Shown here one piece after another: positions 50,587 through 63,132 of a DNA stretch of 64,000 nucleotides; within the stretch, counting starts at the first letter, position 1, and the number at the start of each line of letters is the position of its first letter. The stretch spans positions 27,963,337 through 28,027,336 of the forward strand of contig OZ026630.1 of NCBI GenBank assembly GCA_964020975.1. Reading direction: 5' to 3'. The position numbers and the translations under genes were made by a program. Source of the DNA: Hermodice carunculata (Eukaryota > Annelida > Polychaeta > Eunicida > Amphinomidae). Under the pieces are notes generated by a model. It saw nothing but the letters and a program-made list of their open reading frames with translations, was not told where the DNA came from and did no database searches.

Positions 50587-50600
50587 GTTGCTATAGCAAC
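50587..50600. promoter_or_regulatory. X-box-like palindrome upstream of thioredoxin
   Basis: GTTGCTATAGCAAC is a perfect 14-bp palindrome that fits the RFX X-box pattern (GTTGCY and RGCAAC half-sites). It lies 61-74 bp upstream of the ATG of the minus-strand thioredoxin gene, a normal distance for a promoter X-box. Confidence 0.55.
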
Positions 50601-51483
50601 GTTATTCTTTGGCAATGGCCGATATATGTCAGGTGAAGTCGGCGTGTAAATGCAGGTGGTACATTCTGTGAATGTATTACAGGTGTGCACACGACCCGCC
50701 TTCACATTGAACCCAGTAACACCAATATAGTGTCAATACAATAATCAAATAATGAAAGAGAACTGTTGGTTCACATTAGATACAGAGTGAAATATAATGT
50801 CACATCCAAAACAATGTCCACTGGTAACATCAAGAGAGGTAACACAATACTGGCATGATTAGACGATATGATTTAATATTGTAATAGAAAAGTCAATGGA
50901 ATCATTTGATGCCAGATGTACCTCATATTCCGGGACCATGTATCACAGATGAAATTCCCAAACACACAAAACTGGACCAAGTCAGGCACTTTCCTCACCC
51001 TCGACTTAACACAGGGCATATTTTTGAATGTCAGGGAAGTGCACTTACTGGTATTACTAACATGTTATTTTTGTCGTCTAATGTCTGTTACCCATGCGTA
51101 TTATGTCATCATTTATGTATGTGAATACGTTCTCGCTTTGTCACTCCGCTATGCAAGCCAAATTAAACAATTTTGTATTAAATAGGCCTATTTGTTATTG
51201 ATTCGAGCATGATGACAAGGGCCGGGGGTCTCATTTTTCCTATCTTTTTCTCCATTTTCATCGCCGTTTTTGCATCTTCTGTATTACCTGTCTTGTTTGT
51301 GTGCATAAACATGTGTGCATGATGCACTGGAAAACTTCCAGCTTAGTACCCAAAATGCGATAAAACAATTCAGCGAGAGCAAATTTTGGAGGAAATCAAT
51401 TCAAAATGCATGTTAAAGAAAACAAAAAGAAAATTGCAGCTACCTGTCTTAAACTATTTCAGGTCGGGACTTTCGTGGACCAC
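50601..51483. other. Region upstream of the thioredoxin gene
   Basis: Promoter and intergenic DNA. No TATA box or gene is clear. Confidence 0.5.
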
Positions 51484-51896
<413 letters not shown>

Positions 51897-52002
51897 GAGT
51901 GACTGAGTGAGGGGTGAATAAATAGATAAACTATATATTGAGTGAACCCGTACAAAAATGTTACGGAGGTTATCGCACCATCTTTTTCATATTTTTACAT
52001 AA

Positions 52003-52372
52003 CATGTTGTAATAGGGGAGAGTAAAAACAGAAGTTTCTACTGCTCTCGTGTAGAGGGCATTTCGGTCATTCAGGGCTAGAGTTGTGTATTCCCATTACT
52101 TTTCATTGTAATTGTACCACTTACTAACTTGAAAACCACTCGTTGCAGAAACAGCAAAATTTGTGTGCTAAAATGATGTTCATAGCTGAAATATTCACAT
52201 AAATTTTATTCTTGCAGCTTTAATAGTAATCTTTTAATTTGAGGTTATTTTAACATGTAATCAAATGGGAATACATATCTCTAGCCCTGAAGATTTCTGT
52301 GAATTGGACTGTTAATTTAGCTGAATGCACAGATAATTGATAATTATGACCTCTCCTATTGCATGAGCCAAA
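52003..52372. mobile_element. Palindromic MITE candidate
   Basis: Outer AATAGGGGAGAG (52010-52022) pairs with CTCTCCTATTG at the right. The inner block TTCAGGGCTAGAG...TGTATTCCCATT (52069-52098) pairs well with 52263-52292. Between these the arms are less similar. About 370 bp, non-coding, no certain target duplication. Confidence 0.5.
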
Positions 52373-52499
52373 AATACACAAAAGAAGCAAATAAAATAAT
52401 TATTTACATTCGTAAGGTTATATTTGACAGGAACAAATATAGCAGCTTGAATGATTTATGTTCATCTATATGGTGGCTCGTTGGTGTCAACCTAATGTT

Positions 52500-52767
52500 A
52501 TTTATCTCATAATTACCAGTTACTATCTCGTAATGACGAGATAGTATCCCGTAATTAGGAGATTGTAACTTGTAATTGCGAGAGAGTACCTGGTAATTAC
52601 GAGCTAGTATCTCGTTATTACGTTACGACACAGTGTCTCGTAATTACGAGATACTTTCTCGTAATCACGAGTCACTATCCTGCAAGTACGAGATAACTAC
52701 CCCGTAAGTACGAGATAACTATCCCGTAATTATGAGATCGTTATCTCGTAATTACGACTTAAGCAAG
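52500..52767. repeat. Array of ~12 CTCGTAATTACGAG palindromes
   Basis: About 12 copies of a 14-bp palindrome, CTCGTAATTACGAG, most with one to three changes, separated by ATA/ACT-rich spacers with an average period near 22 bp. No inverted-repeat ends were found around it. Confidence 0.88.
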
Positions 52768-53100
52768 GATGTAGAACTGTTCTAACTAGAGAGTAGAAAT
52801 CTGCAGACATTAAGTGTGACCACGTGCGTATTATACTGCTAGAGAAAAGAAATGCCACCCGATTGGTTTATCCTGGGTCGCTCTAAATATGCCTTCATAT
52901 GGAAAATTTGGGTGTCGCATGAAATATTATGTAACATCAACAGGATAGCTTAGGGTATGCCTGAGCAGTCACAGACAACAAAAAAGAAAGAAAGAAAGAA
53001 AGAAGATGTGAAAGTGTGTCCGTAATCGGAGTGCCTATGCGCTTCATAAGGGGGGCATGCAACTACTGGATCAATGTGAATCCACGATGTGAATCCACAA

Positions 53101-53365
53101 TGCCAGGGCGTAAAGATCACTCACAGCTGTCTGAATTTGACAGAGGCAGAATCATTGGCATGTTGAAAGTTGGCCTTCCCCAGACTGAGATCATCAAGCT
53201 TACAAGCAGCATGCCAAGGCGGATCCAAACTTGTTTACGGAAGCGTGGTGGTCACACCCATTCTTGAAGAAGGCAGCCTCCCAACAACCACAACGACGAA
53301 TAAAAAGGTCCTTATCAGGACCACCAATTCCTCCCAAAAGAGATATGAAAAGCAACGGTATAATA
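53101..53365 (+). mobile_element. Tc1/mariner transposase N-terminal remnant
   Basis: MPGRKDHSQLSEFDRGRIIG followed by MLKVGLPQTEIIKL and IQTCLR is the first helix-turn-helix of a Tc1-like transposase. In shifted frames the next part (WWSHPFLKKAASQQPQRRIK, and TTTTTNKKVLIRTTNSSQK) fits the second helix-turn-helix. The DDE catalytic domain is absent; the remnant ends at a CT/CA microsatellite. At least one frameshift. Confidence 0.7.
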
Positions 53366-53370
53366 AAATT

Positions 53371-53371
<1 letters not shown>

Positions 53372-53451
<80 letters not shown>
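53372..53451 (+). repeat. CT then CA microsatellites
   Basis: (CT)n to 53407 then (CA)n to 53451. Confidence 0.97.
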
Positions 53452-53454
<3 letters not shown>

Positions 53455-54246
53455 GCGTCATAAGACGTGCATAATGTGGAACAAGGGGGGTGGCTTTTTT
53501 TCCCTGGAGTATATATATATATATCTCAGGTTGCATTTTTCAGTCTTCTTGGCGTAACTTAGCCATCTTATTTGAAGGTAATGGTAGTGCTTGGTTCGCC
53601 AAAAACTATTGAAATGCTGGTATTATACCTGAACATTGGCCAGCACTTAATTCTTCGGCAGAATTAAAACGCTCCTCTGCATTTTAACAATAGGACGTCA
53701 CTGTAATTGTGGCTGCGGAAACTATGCGTCAAAGCCTCTGCTACATTTTCTTCTTCGCACCATCTCCCCGTCATTTCCAGAGGTGAAGAAAACAACAACA
53801 AATGCAGAATGTCGATGCATCTATAACTCACATCAAACTGCAAATTCAGAGTATGAAAGTATACACAGTTTCTTATTACAGCTTCACACTGGTACTTTTG
53901 CCCCGAAGTCCTTTTTCTTGCTTAATGCTAGCCAGGTCTATGTAGACGATAATTGTACATGTTTTCTTAAGACACGCGTAAAATTGTTTAAACTGCAAGT
54001 AATTCTAGTACGACTCTCGAATCAGCAGTAACGTACGGTATGCACAACTATCTCAGGACCAACTTAACATCTAGGGCTATGGGGTGATACCAAAGCTTTC
54101 AATATAATTTTTGCATGGGCACTTGTATATTAATTTGGTGAAAATGTCATTTTGCATCGGTTGCTTGAGTATACATTTGGGTCGGGTATTCCGTCGGGTT
54201 TTCGACTTTGCCATAATATCATGCGTTATCTCATGCCTTAAAACAA
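53452..54246. other. Intergenic stretch, nothing recognised
   Basis: No gene or known repeat. Confidence 0.5.
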
Positions 54247-54264
54247 TCTCTCTCTCTTTCTCTC

Positions 54265-54321
<57 letters not shown>
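54247..54321 (+). repeat. CT dinucleotide microsatellite
   Basis: About 75 bp of CT with two or three breaks. Confidence 0.96.
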
Positions 54322-54324
<3 letters not shown>

Positions 54325-54360
54325 GTCAATACCATTACATGAGTTTAATTCATTATATAT

Positions 54361-54460
54361 GAGCATGTCATATCATTATTTTTGAGCACGTAGTTTCATT
54401 ATTTTTGAACATGTAATGTCATTATTTTTGACCATGTGATATGATTATTTATCAGCATGT
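54361..54460 (+). repeat. 23-bp minisatellite, four copies
   Basis: Units of the form GAGCATGTCATATCATTATT plus TTT repeat four times in phase, each with two to five changes. Confidence 0.85.
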
Positions 54461-54727
54461 ATACGTGCATTTTTGAACCCCAAGTGGAAAGCTTTCTCTA
54501 CTTTTTGTTATATTTCAAGAGGTCGCATCTGGCGCGCCACCTTTAGTCGCCACTGAGACTTGCTAATGTTTTTCCTTTTTTCAGATCCTATATTCAACTT
54601 TTGTTGCAAAAGTCTATGGTGTAACGGCTGACAGGCTGAATATCTGCTTATTCGCAACTGCTGACTAATCCTAAACCAATCCGTAACCATTGGTATATTT
54701 CCAAATAGACTGAAAGGGGGAAAGTCA

Positions 54728-55240
54728 TATTAACCAATTATATAAAATCGGACTGTATCCACTATCTGGGCAACCTTATTCACTAAGCTCGATCTTTGAC
54801 CCAGCGGGTGATCCGGGCCCCTCGGTCTAGGGCTGCTACTTAATTCTTAACCATGGGCGACTTCAGTGTGTGATAGAATATTGCAATTATGAGGCCCCTC
54901 GGCGCCCATAACTGGTAACTTCAAGACCTTTTATTTACATTTTGAGATAATGCTTACACTGGAAAAGTCCCATTATATATTGTACATATCACATTCATTC
55001 GACAAATCAACCTTCCCTTAACACTAATCACACATATATTTTGAACACTACCTCTTTAAAATATCCAATGTGGACTACGACAAATGGAATTGGCTGCCAT
55101 TCTGAAAATTCTGGGTTCTTCACGCAATGGTTTGTAAATGAGGATAGTAGTGTGTTTGCGTTTGATCTTGGTGTAGGGGAGTTATAATATATGAAAGCAA
55201 ACGCATATTGTTTACAAATATTTCAGAGCATCAATAATGA
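54728..55240 (-). repeat. Dispersed ~0.5-kb repeat, copy 2
   Basis: Reverse-complement match to 26934-27478. Ends inside a (GATAT)n tract on the right. Confidence 0.7.
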
Positions 55241-55281
55241 TATATGATATGATATGATATGATATGACATGATATGATATA
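55230..55281 (+). repeat. GATAT pentanucleotide repeat
   Basis: About ten imperfect ATGAT/GATAT copies. Confidence 0.9.
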
Positions 55282-55919
55282 CGCTGTGGCCGCAATTCAC
55301 TTTAATATCCACATCAAATGTATTTTCATGTGATTGTCCCGCAATGCATTGCGCCATGTTCAAAATTGTGATAACCAACACGTACAGGATTTGCCAGGGT
55401 ATCGTGTCGCATTTGGATATGTAGCTAACGATGATAACTGCTTCAGACACAACCAATCGGGCAGATTAAAGTCGAGATAGTAAGTCATGTCTTAAAAGTA
55501 CTTTAACCACCACTCAATTTTTAGTAGGGAAGGGCGGCTTAAAACGTGGGGGGGGTTGTGTGTGTGTGGTTTTTTTTTTAATTTTTAATGTTTCATAAAA
55601 CTTTATCGGGCCTTTTCCGTGGGTTGGTCGGGCTACCAGTGCCACACATATATTTCTGTTAGGCCTTAGGTAACTTGGACATTTATTCAAACATGTTTAA
55701 AGTGAATGTCATTTCCCGTTTTACACAATTGCCTCCCTATTTTTTTTTACCTGGTCACAGCCGGAGGCACTTGTATTACTTTAAAAAGACGATGAGTCTG
55801 TATTTGAAAATGACCGATTTATCTCTCTATTGCCTGCCGTGTCAAAACAAATTTTAAAATGGGGGTGTACTGTTTATAAAATTAGTATTCTCCTTAGAAA
55901 TCCCTATTCTATAAAAATA
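55282..55919. other. Intergenic stretch, nothing recognised
   Basis: No gene. Short G/T tract at about 55540-55580. Confidence 0.45.
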
Positions 55920-57250
55920 ATCATAGTTTGAACAAAATCTTCCCAGTCGAAACTGCAGCCTTGGAATTCAGTCACCAAATAATAAACATTCTAAATTCTG
56001 GTAAACGGCCGTTAGCTGTTTATTTGGACCTATCCAACGGGTTTGACACTATGAACCACAAGAATGTTCTACAGAAATTCAATCATCAGGGAAGCACTGG
56101 CAAAAATCTCATTCTGTTTCAAGATTAAATCAATGATCGCACACAATACATGTATATATTGATTACATTTGTTCAAATGTTTGCCAGTTAAAATGTAGGT
56201 TTCTCGAGGATCAATCCTGGGTCCTTTTATTCATCTTATATGCAAATGATATGTAAGTAACTTCATCCAAATTTGAGTCGATATTTAATGTAGATGATAC
56301 TTTAGCTAGCTAGCTGTCCTTCTTTACTCTATCATCGGAAGAAACAACGAACGTGTCTGACTCAGTAAATTTCAGTTGAATATTATTTATGACTGCTTAG
56401 AAGCATATAAATTTTCCATGAACATAGCATTAAGCAATTAAACACTATTTCACTTTCCATAGAGATAGATTAATATTGTTTGTAGGTTACATGGTACCCA
56501 TTTCAGAGGTGAAGCAGATACAGTTTGGGGGACTTGCAGTGAAAAAAGAATGAGTAGGGCACAAAGATTACAAAATACTGCAGATAGACTAATCACTGGT
56601 TATTACGATTATATAAACTTCAGGGGTGAAGATCTGGTGCGACAATGGGAGAGTTACACAGCAGATGGCAGCACCAGGTAATTATACCTGGCATCTAACT
56701 GTTAAAGATGCTACCATTTGGGAGACAAACAAAATGAGCTTGTCCTATTGATTGGCTGTTTTCCACAGGAAGTGGTGTGTCATGGCATTGTTCCCTGTGT
56801 ACCTTGCCCATTAAAATGGCAAACACTCAAAAACGAGAATATTTCAAACAACACTTTTAATGTTTAAGTGTATCAAAGCACTTGCTCCGAATTATCTATG
56901 TGAACAAATTGATTATTTTAGAGAGAGAGAGACATTAATGTTTATGAAACAAGATATATTTCAAATTAGAATGTACTTTTGATGTTTAAGTGTATCAAAG
57001 GACTTGCTCTGAATTATCTATGTGAACAAATTGATTTTTTTTAGAGAGAGAGACACTAATGTTTATGAAACAAGATATATTTCAAATTAGAATGTTCAAG
57101 TGCCTCTCCCTCACAAAGAAATTTTCAAAAGATCTTTTTTGTAAGACGGAGCCAGGATATTTAATTGCCTTCTAGATTTTATAAAACAAAGTAATGAAAT
57201 TTGTGAATTTAAAAGTCGATACAGGGTCTTTAATTTTATTTGATGTAATT
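55920..57250 (+). mobile_element. Degenerate Jockey/CR1-group LINE
   Basis: 55928-56128 reads FSHQIINILNSGKRPLAVYL then DLSNGFDTMNHKNVLQKFNH, the RT palm block. 56540-56640 reads RAQRLQNTADRLITGYYDY, and the 3' part reads MFKCIKALAPNYLCEQIDYF. The last segment is duplicated in tandem (56858-56977 and 56978-57097). About 200 bp at 56640-56830 do not fit and may be another insertion. Many breaks. Confidence 0.75.
56858..57097 (+). repeat. ~120-bp tandem duplication inside a LINE
   Basis: GATGTTTAAGTGTATCAAAG through ATTTCAAATTAGAATGT occurs twice in direct tandem with few changes, so it arose after the LINE inserted. Confidence 0.85.
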
Positions 57251-59552
57251 GGCAGCAAGTAGTGGTGATTGTGAATATTATTTAATTTTTGTATTATACT
57301 ACTGATAGTGTTTTTACTTTTGTTGTACATTGAATACTTACAGCAGGGCCCCGTGGAAGAACAGTCATAGACTAAACGGGTCACCCTGGGTAAATATATT
57401 CTAATAAATATATAAAGACAAAACAAAACCACTAAACGTTTCGTCACCGGTGCGATTACATGAATCTACCTGGACTCGTTGTAATAGGACCTGCTGCATG
57501 TGCACAAATACAGCTAAATTGATCCATTGTTATTTATAGTTCTTGGTATATCTATAGCCTGCTGTCTGTCTTGCCTATGTCTTTGGTGTTTCCTTCTCCT
57601 TGTATAAAATCAATTAGAAAGCATGCATTCATTCTTTTTGTTTCAGCAGTGGCATGCTTCCAGTTTGAGCACATTGTAATCTGTCATCGTGCGCGCTTGT
57701 CTTCTCTGCAACAAGGATTTATATAGGGCACTGCCTTTTTCCTAATTCCCAATAAATATGTTTAAAACAAAACAATTAAGAATTATGTACCCACAAGTAT
57801 CGTACGGACTGTATACAATTATGTTTCCGTCAAATTTAAATTACTCTATTCTCGCAATAGGCTTCTATCATGAATATACTTATTCACAATGCAAATTATA
57901 TTGCTCATTCTGATCCGCTCTTCAAGCAACTATACGTTTTTAAGTTACAACATATTACAAAGTTATAAGTACTTAAATGTAATTAAAGATATACAATAAT
58001 GAAGTCCCGTGTTATTTTATACGTTTCATTTAAATTCGGCAACACATCCATACCCTTCTCGTATCAGTGAGAATGTCACTCCACCGGTATCAACCATATC
58101 AAAATTAATTTTGTATGATACACTTCAAAATACCCCCGCAGGTATAGATAAGCTATATGGTCATTTCCTGTCCGGTTTTTTGTACGTTTTTATTTTATTT
58201 TTATTTTTTGTAAACAGATATAATGGTGTAGGTACCTTGCCTAACTGCTATGTATGTAACATTGGATTATTATTTTTTTCATCTTAGCAATATACTGTAA
58301 ACTTTTTATTTGAATTTGTTAGCTAAACAAATACCATTATTTATGTCCTGTAAACTTCATGATAATAAAAATGTGGCCAAGCGATAACGAATGTTTACTC
58401 TTTACACGAAGCCACCCCAACAAACCTATACAAACCTGTATCCACACATATTTATCATTCACATGCATATACATATACATTGTCACAAACTGGTGTGCTT
58501 TGATTATTTTATCAAATGAACACGTTCTGAGTTTTAGCTCATGTATAAAAATTGTCTTGTAGCAGATCATCTGCCCAATGAGTGTTGTGATTCTTAAAAC
58601 ATGTTCTTTGTTCAGTTTGTATTGAATCGTCTCGCCCCAAATGAATGCTTGGTGTTTCTGCTTTGCTATATTTGTTCGTATTTCAGCTACGTTTGTGACC
58701 CTGTTCATTGTCAGTTGTAAAATTTAAAAGTCGGCAATCGGTTTCTAATTTTATAGACTGCAAAACAAGGGACAGTTCATTGATGTTTTGGTGTGAAAGG
58801 CTCCCTTGCAGTATATCAAGGAAGGCAGATAGTTGCAGGCAGAATTATCTTTTATTTCATGCTTTCGTTTTTATTCAATGAATTTCCCTGTCAATAGCCA
58901 CATAAATCCTGAACCTATTTTGGTGTCGTTCCATTTCATACTGTGAGCTGTGCCTCCTTCATGTTCTCCGATAGTGGTTATGGATCCTAATATTCTCTTG
59001 TGTGATTCCATCCGTTCTTAAGTGGCGACCAGGTCCTCTTCTTTATACAAGAGGTAATATGCACATAGCTCTGGTACATGTATCCGGCCGTATTTAGCTG
59101 AAGGAGTGTATAATGCTTCAGATGAACACATGAACCTAATTAATGGACAGGTGCAAAGACCAGTATTTTTCCACTTGTTGCCAATATACTCTTGATTGCT
59201 TCTAATGTTCCTTCTACATACGGCATAGTTACTGTCACCATGGAAACGTATACAGAAACTATCAGAGTGCCACCGTGAAGAGCATGGTGATAGGCTTAAT
59301 CTCCAAATAGAAAGCATAATTTGGTATATAAATAGACGGGCTAACAAAACGCTTTCTCACATATGTGTCACTTGTAGTTAAGAAGGTGGATTCGGGTTCG
59401 TACCTATTTCGCGGACTTCATTTAATGTTGGATAAGTATACGAGTAGCGGCAAAAGTTTTCCAAATCATTATCATATAAAGTAAGACTGAGAGAGTGTTA
59501 TTTTTTTATTTATAGAGAATTATATTTTCTAAAACATATACTTTCAGCATTT
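57251..59552. other. Intergenic stretch, no recognised gene
   Basis: The longest frames (58337-58708 minus, 59018-59347 minus) show no family match or splice context. Nothing else recognised. Confidence 0.5.
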
Positions 59553-59785
59553 CCCTAACGCTGGTGGATTTAAGTCCCCGATTCTGGAAATAAATGCTGA
59601 CTCAATAAATAAACTGCATAATTGTGTTGATATGGCACTCGCACATTACTACTTCCATTGAACCATTCTTTTTTAAGAATGGAGAGTTGGTCGAGTGGAT
59701 ATTTGCGTTTCCCATTTCAGCTTGTCGACTGGTGCCAAAGGTTGAAAGTTCGAGTCTCGCGCGTTCAGAACATATTTTTTTTCTG
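59553..59785 (+). repeat. tRNA-related SINE-like repeat
   Basis: Body at 59553-59670 and tRNA-like head at 59680-59770 with A-box-like TGGTCGAGTGG and B-box-like AGTTCGAGTC. Matches the 17318-17558 copy in opposite orientation along its whole length. Confidence 0.6.
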
Positions 59786-59929
59786 AATTCTCAAATTGAT
59801 TTGTAGGAATTACTTTGGCTATCCATTGCAAAAGCTGTTGGTGTCTGTTAGATAGTTTGAGCATAAAGTTGCTGCTCTGTATGTGACATATTCTCATACA
59901 TATATATTTTACATTTTTCGCTTACAAGT

Positions 59930-60710
59930 ACTAAAAGAATGGAAACAGGAACAGGTCATTCCATCGAGCAAAAGTGGACACTGCAAAGTAATTAAAGATC
60001 TATTTCAGTTCCTCTAGTAGTGTAAAAATACTTGAAAGAGATATCCATGATCAACCGTACCGATTCCTTCAAGATCACGAACTTCTTACAATTGGTTGGA
60101 AGTCAGGATTCCGTCCATGTTTTTCCACAAACACGTCTCGTACATATGTAACACGATTCTTCCTATAATGGAGAAGAAGAATGATATTGATGTGCTTCTC
60201 CGGATCTGAAATCGTATTTAGATATCGTTGATAATGAGATACTTCTTTACACAATCAATGGATATAGCATTGTGAGAACAGAGGAAGTCTGATTTAACGC
60301 GTTTCTTTCAGACTTTAGCCAAGCCATGTGTCTTAATTGCTGTTTTTCATGTAATCTACCAGTCTAGTGTGGTGTCCCTCAACGCTCTATTTTTATCCCA
60401 CTACTTTCCTCTCTCAGACTTCCCAATGAGCTGTACAACAGTGCCGTATAGAGATGATAAATCAGTGCTGTACGGCAATCGAGAAGCTTTAATGTCATAC
60501 AGGCTCATCGCTAGAGCTTACTTATTGTTGTTGTATGATCACCACCGCACATTGTACGTCGATGAAGCCAAATTTCGATTGTTTGGAATAAGCTACAGGT
60601 TATGGAATGCAGAGTCACTCGATATTGCAATTAAAGGTAAAAACATTGAACAAGAACATCAGTGTTTGGCTCGACAGTGAACTGAACTTAGCCTCCTGTA
60701 TAGCACACAT
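59930..60710 (+). mobile_element. Degenerate LINE reverse-transcriptase fragment
   Basis: In several frames: SISVPLVV and the KYLKE-like start of the finger domain, DNEILLYTINGYSIV (palm), CGVPQRSIFIPLL-like block at about 60370, and NIEQEHQ then WLDSELNLASCIAHI at 60640-60710, the segment that follows the catalytic core. Many frame breaks. Confidence 0.7.
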
Positions 60711-62736
60711 ACCTGCAAATTTCCAAATTGTACTCGATCAATGGCAATACTTGATTCTGTCACAGAAAACTTCCTTTCAATATTTTGGCCCACCCTCACC
60801 ATGGTTTTTGTGGTTCCATCTGGTCCAACAGAACAAAACAAAACTTCAACATGAGGTATTCGTATAAGTTTTTTTTTTCGGCGGACTTGCTGAGATACTC
60901 TCAGTTGCAAGCCAACAGAACTATGCCTCTGCCATGATAACGGAGCCCGTACTGGTTGTGTTACTTAACCGTCCAGAAATAACACTTTTTCTTCCAAATA
61001 AATGAGTAAATAGATAATTTATTTAGCAGCTTATATGTTTTAAACCTCGGTGAATGACTTTCCTTAAGCTTTTAGCTTCCTTGAGTCATTACTTCTATCA
61101 TAGAAGCCCTGCTTAATACATGAACCTGCCCTACTTCCTATCATGTTCCTTGTTCCAGCCTAGGTGGCACAAAGGATTGTAGTTAATATGAGTACCTCCG
61201 ATTAACCTCTTGCTAAAAACCGCTGGAAAAGAGCTGGTAAATTTACATTGGGTGTACCTTGTTGCACACCAATAGTTCATGACCTAGACACACGACACAC
61301 TCAGTCGGACCACACTGGAAAACAAATGGAAACACAAATGTTGTCTTCTACTCAGTGTTCTTCGAAACACATCCCCCGGTAACTTTATGACAATTTTACA
61401 TTCGGCAATCAAAATAGCGCTTGGTCTACATATTCTGCAATATCCCACAGTTTGATTACCCCGAAGGTTAAAATAAATGTTGGTAAGGAAAGGTGTCTTT
61501 TTCGCCTGTCTGGCCTGGAACTGCCTTACAAAAGGAGACCAGACAAGCTAACCTAGTCACCAATTTCTAAGGATACTGCAGAAGGGACATCGGATAGAGA
61601 GCAACCAAATCGAGATGATGATTATGTCATGAAAATACGACCTGTGACCGACTTATACTAATTTCACGTACATATTTGCAAACACAGCCTGAAGCCTTTG
61701 TTTGTATAATTGTAATGACGCGCCTGTCTCTTGACGTTTCATCCGAATTATCAATGGCAGAGTGAGTCTGTTCAGGAGGCCACCAGGTCGTACAAATAGT
61801 CATGTTTGACACCACTGAACATCAGAAGGCAGCACTGCCCAGAATTTCGGTGTCCGAATATAATCGAGTATTTCAATTTCGAACTCACAATATCTGACGA
61901 GGAAAAAATGCAGAGGATATGTGACAGTAGTTTGAATTCAACACATTTAAGATCGCACCACAACTATAGTAGAAAAGCCCACATTTTGAAGAGAACGTGG
62001 TTGCCATTAACCATTCCAGTATGTGTATCAAATATGTGTGATGTACGCGCAGGCGCTTCTTTGAAATGCGAGCGTGAAACACGCTGTTCTGTCGCCCTTG
62101 TTGAGTGAACGGATAATACTATATGAAGGGTGCTTTGATATACCAATGTCCAAAATCATGATATATCTAATCGAGTATTTCAAGCAACCATCGAAAAAAA
62201 TATGCCAGGATGTAGCACCTGCCTGAGATCAAAACTGGTTTTTTACTGGATGGGCACAAATGTTGGATATAGGGTTCGGCAATTAGTGGTTTACTGCTGT
62301 AAACCGCCGAATGAGACCCCGACAATGAGGAATATCTCATCACGCACTATTATATGAAATAAAGTTAAATGAAGGAAGCGAAATTTAATTCAAAATACAA
62401 AATAGTTTAGGTTATACCATCATAGCTTTGTCTGTCTGGTCAATCCTCTTCAAAGGTTTCTACGATATGTATAGGCGTGTATTTTCGTGACGTTCAAAAG
62501 TTCGACCCTGTTATTGATGGATTGCAATCGTGATCAATAAGTTTGTATCAACCATTTCCATCAAGTGACACTAAATTAGTTGGACAAATTTCATGTCCGT
62601 GTTCGTGCTGCTGATTACTTGATTTGATTTGAAACGGCAGGTTCAATACTATCATCACATTTGAAGTCACGATGCTGAAAAGATGAAAGGATTATAGATT
62701 TAACTAGCTTGTGTAATGAGGTAGATCACATAAGGA
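60711..62736. other. Intergenic stretch, nothing recognised
   Basis: No gene or known repeat. Short T-run at about 60870-60878. Confidence 0.5.
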
Positions 62737-63132
62737 TTATGCAGGAAACATAGAATACTGATATAATTTACCAAATGAAACACTCTTGCAAAGAGTCAGA
62801 ACTCTGGCATGAGGCCACCTGGGTAAAGCTTTGTTGGCATTCATTGCAAAAGTAAGATGCCATACTCTGCGGACCAGTTGATACAGCACTGAAGCACTTA
62901 TCCATCTTGATAAAAACTGGTCCCAAATACTAAGCTTCTTTTGTTGATAAATGTTCCGTAGTTCCCTGTCGGTTCTACATATTAAACCTTTAGTCAGTAA
63001 ACTACAGGGAGGAAAAAATGTGTTAGACACAAAGTGACATGGGCTTGCCCATATGCTTACCTGACCAGCAAGGGCCACCTTACTAATCCACAGGGTATCG
63101 TGAAAGGTTAAAGGCAGCCATTTTGAACCCAT
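62737..63132 (-). CDS. Unassigned 131-residue open frame
   Basis: I do not recognise this product. It starts MGSKWLPLTFHDTLWISKVA and ends KLYQYSMFPA. The middle, WDQFLSRWISASVLYQLVRR and then MNANKALPRWPHARVLTLC, is rich in Trp, Arg and Leu without low complexity, which is unusual for chance translation of this AT-rich DNA. It could be a piece of a transposable-element protein or of an exon whose neighbours lie elsewhere. No signal peptide, membrane segment or metal-binding motif is clear. Low confidence that it is a gene. Confidence 0.3.
   Translation of the reverse strand: MGSKWLPLTFHDTLWISKVALAGQVSIWASPCHFVSNTFFPPCSLLTKGLICRTDRELRNIYQQKKLSIWDQFLSRWISASVLYQLVRRVWHLTFAMNANKALPRWPHARVLTLCKSVSFGKLYQYSMFPA

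Noticed and set aside
58337-58708. 123-residue minus frame
   Set aside because: AT-rich chance frame without family match or splice sites in the right places.
59680-59770. Functional Leu/Ser tRNA gene
   Set aside because: A and B boxes are present but acceptor and anticodon stems do not fold well, and the sequence continues as a dispersed repeat.
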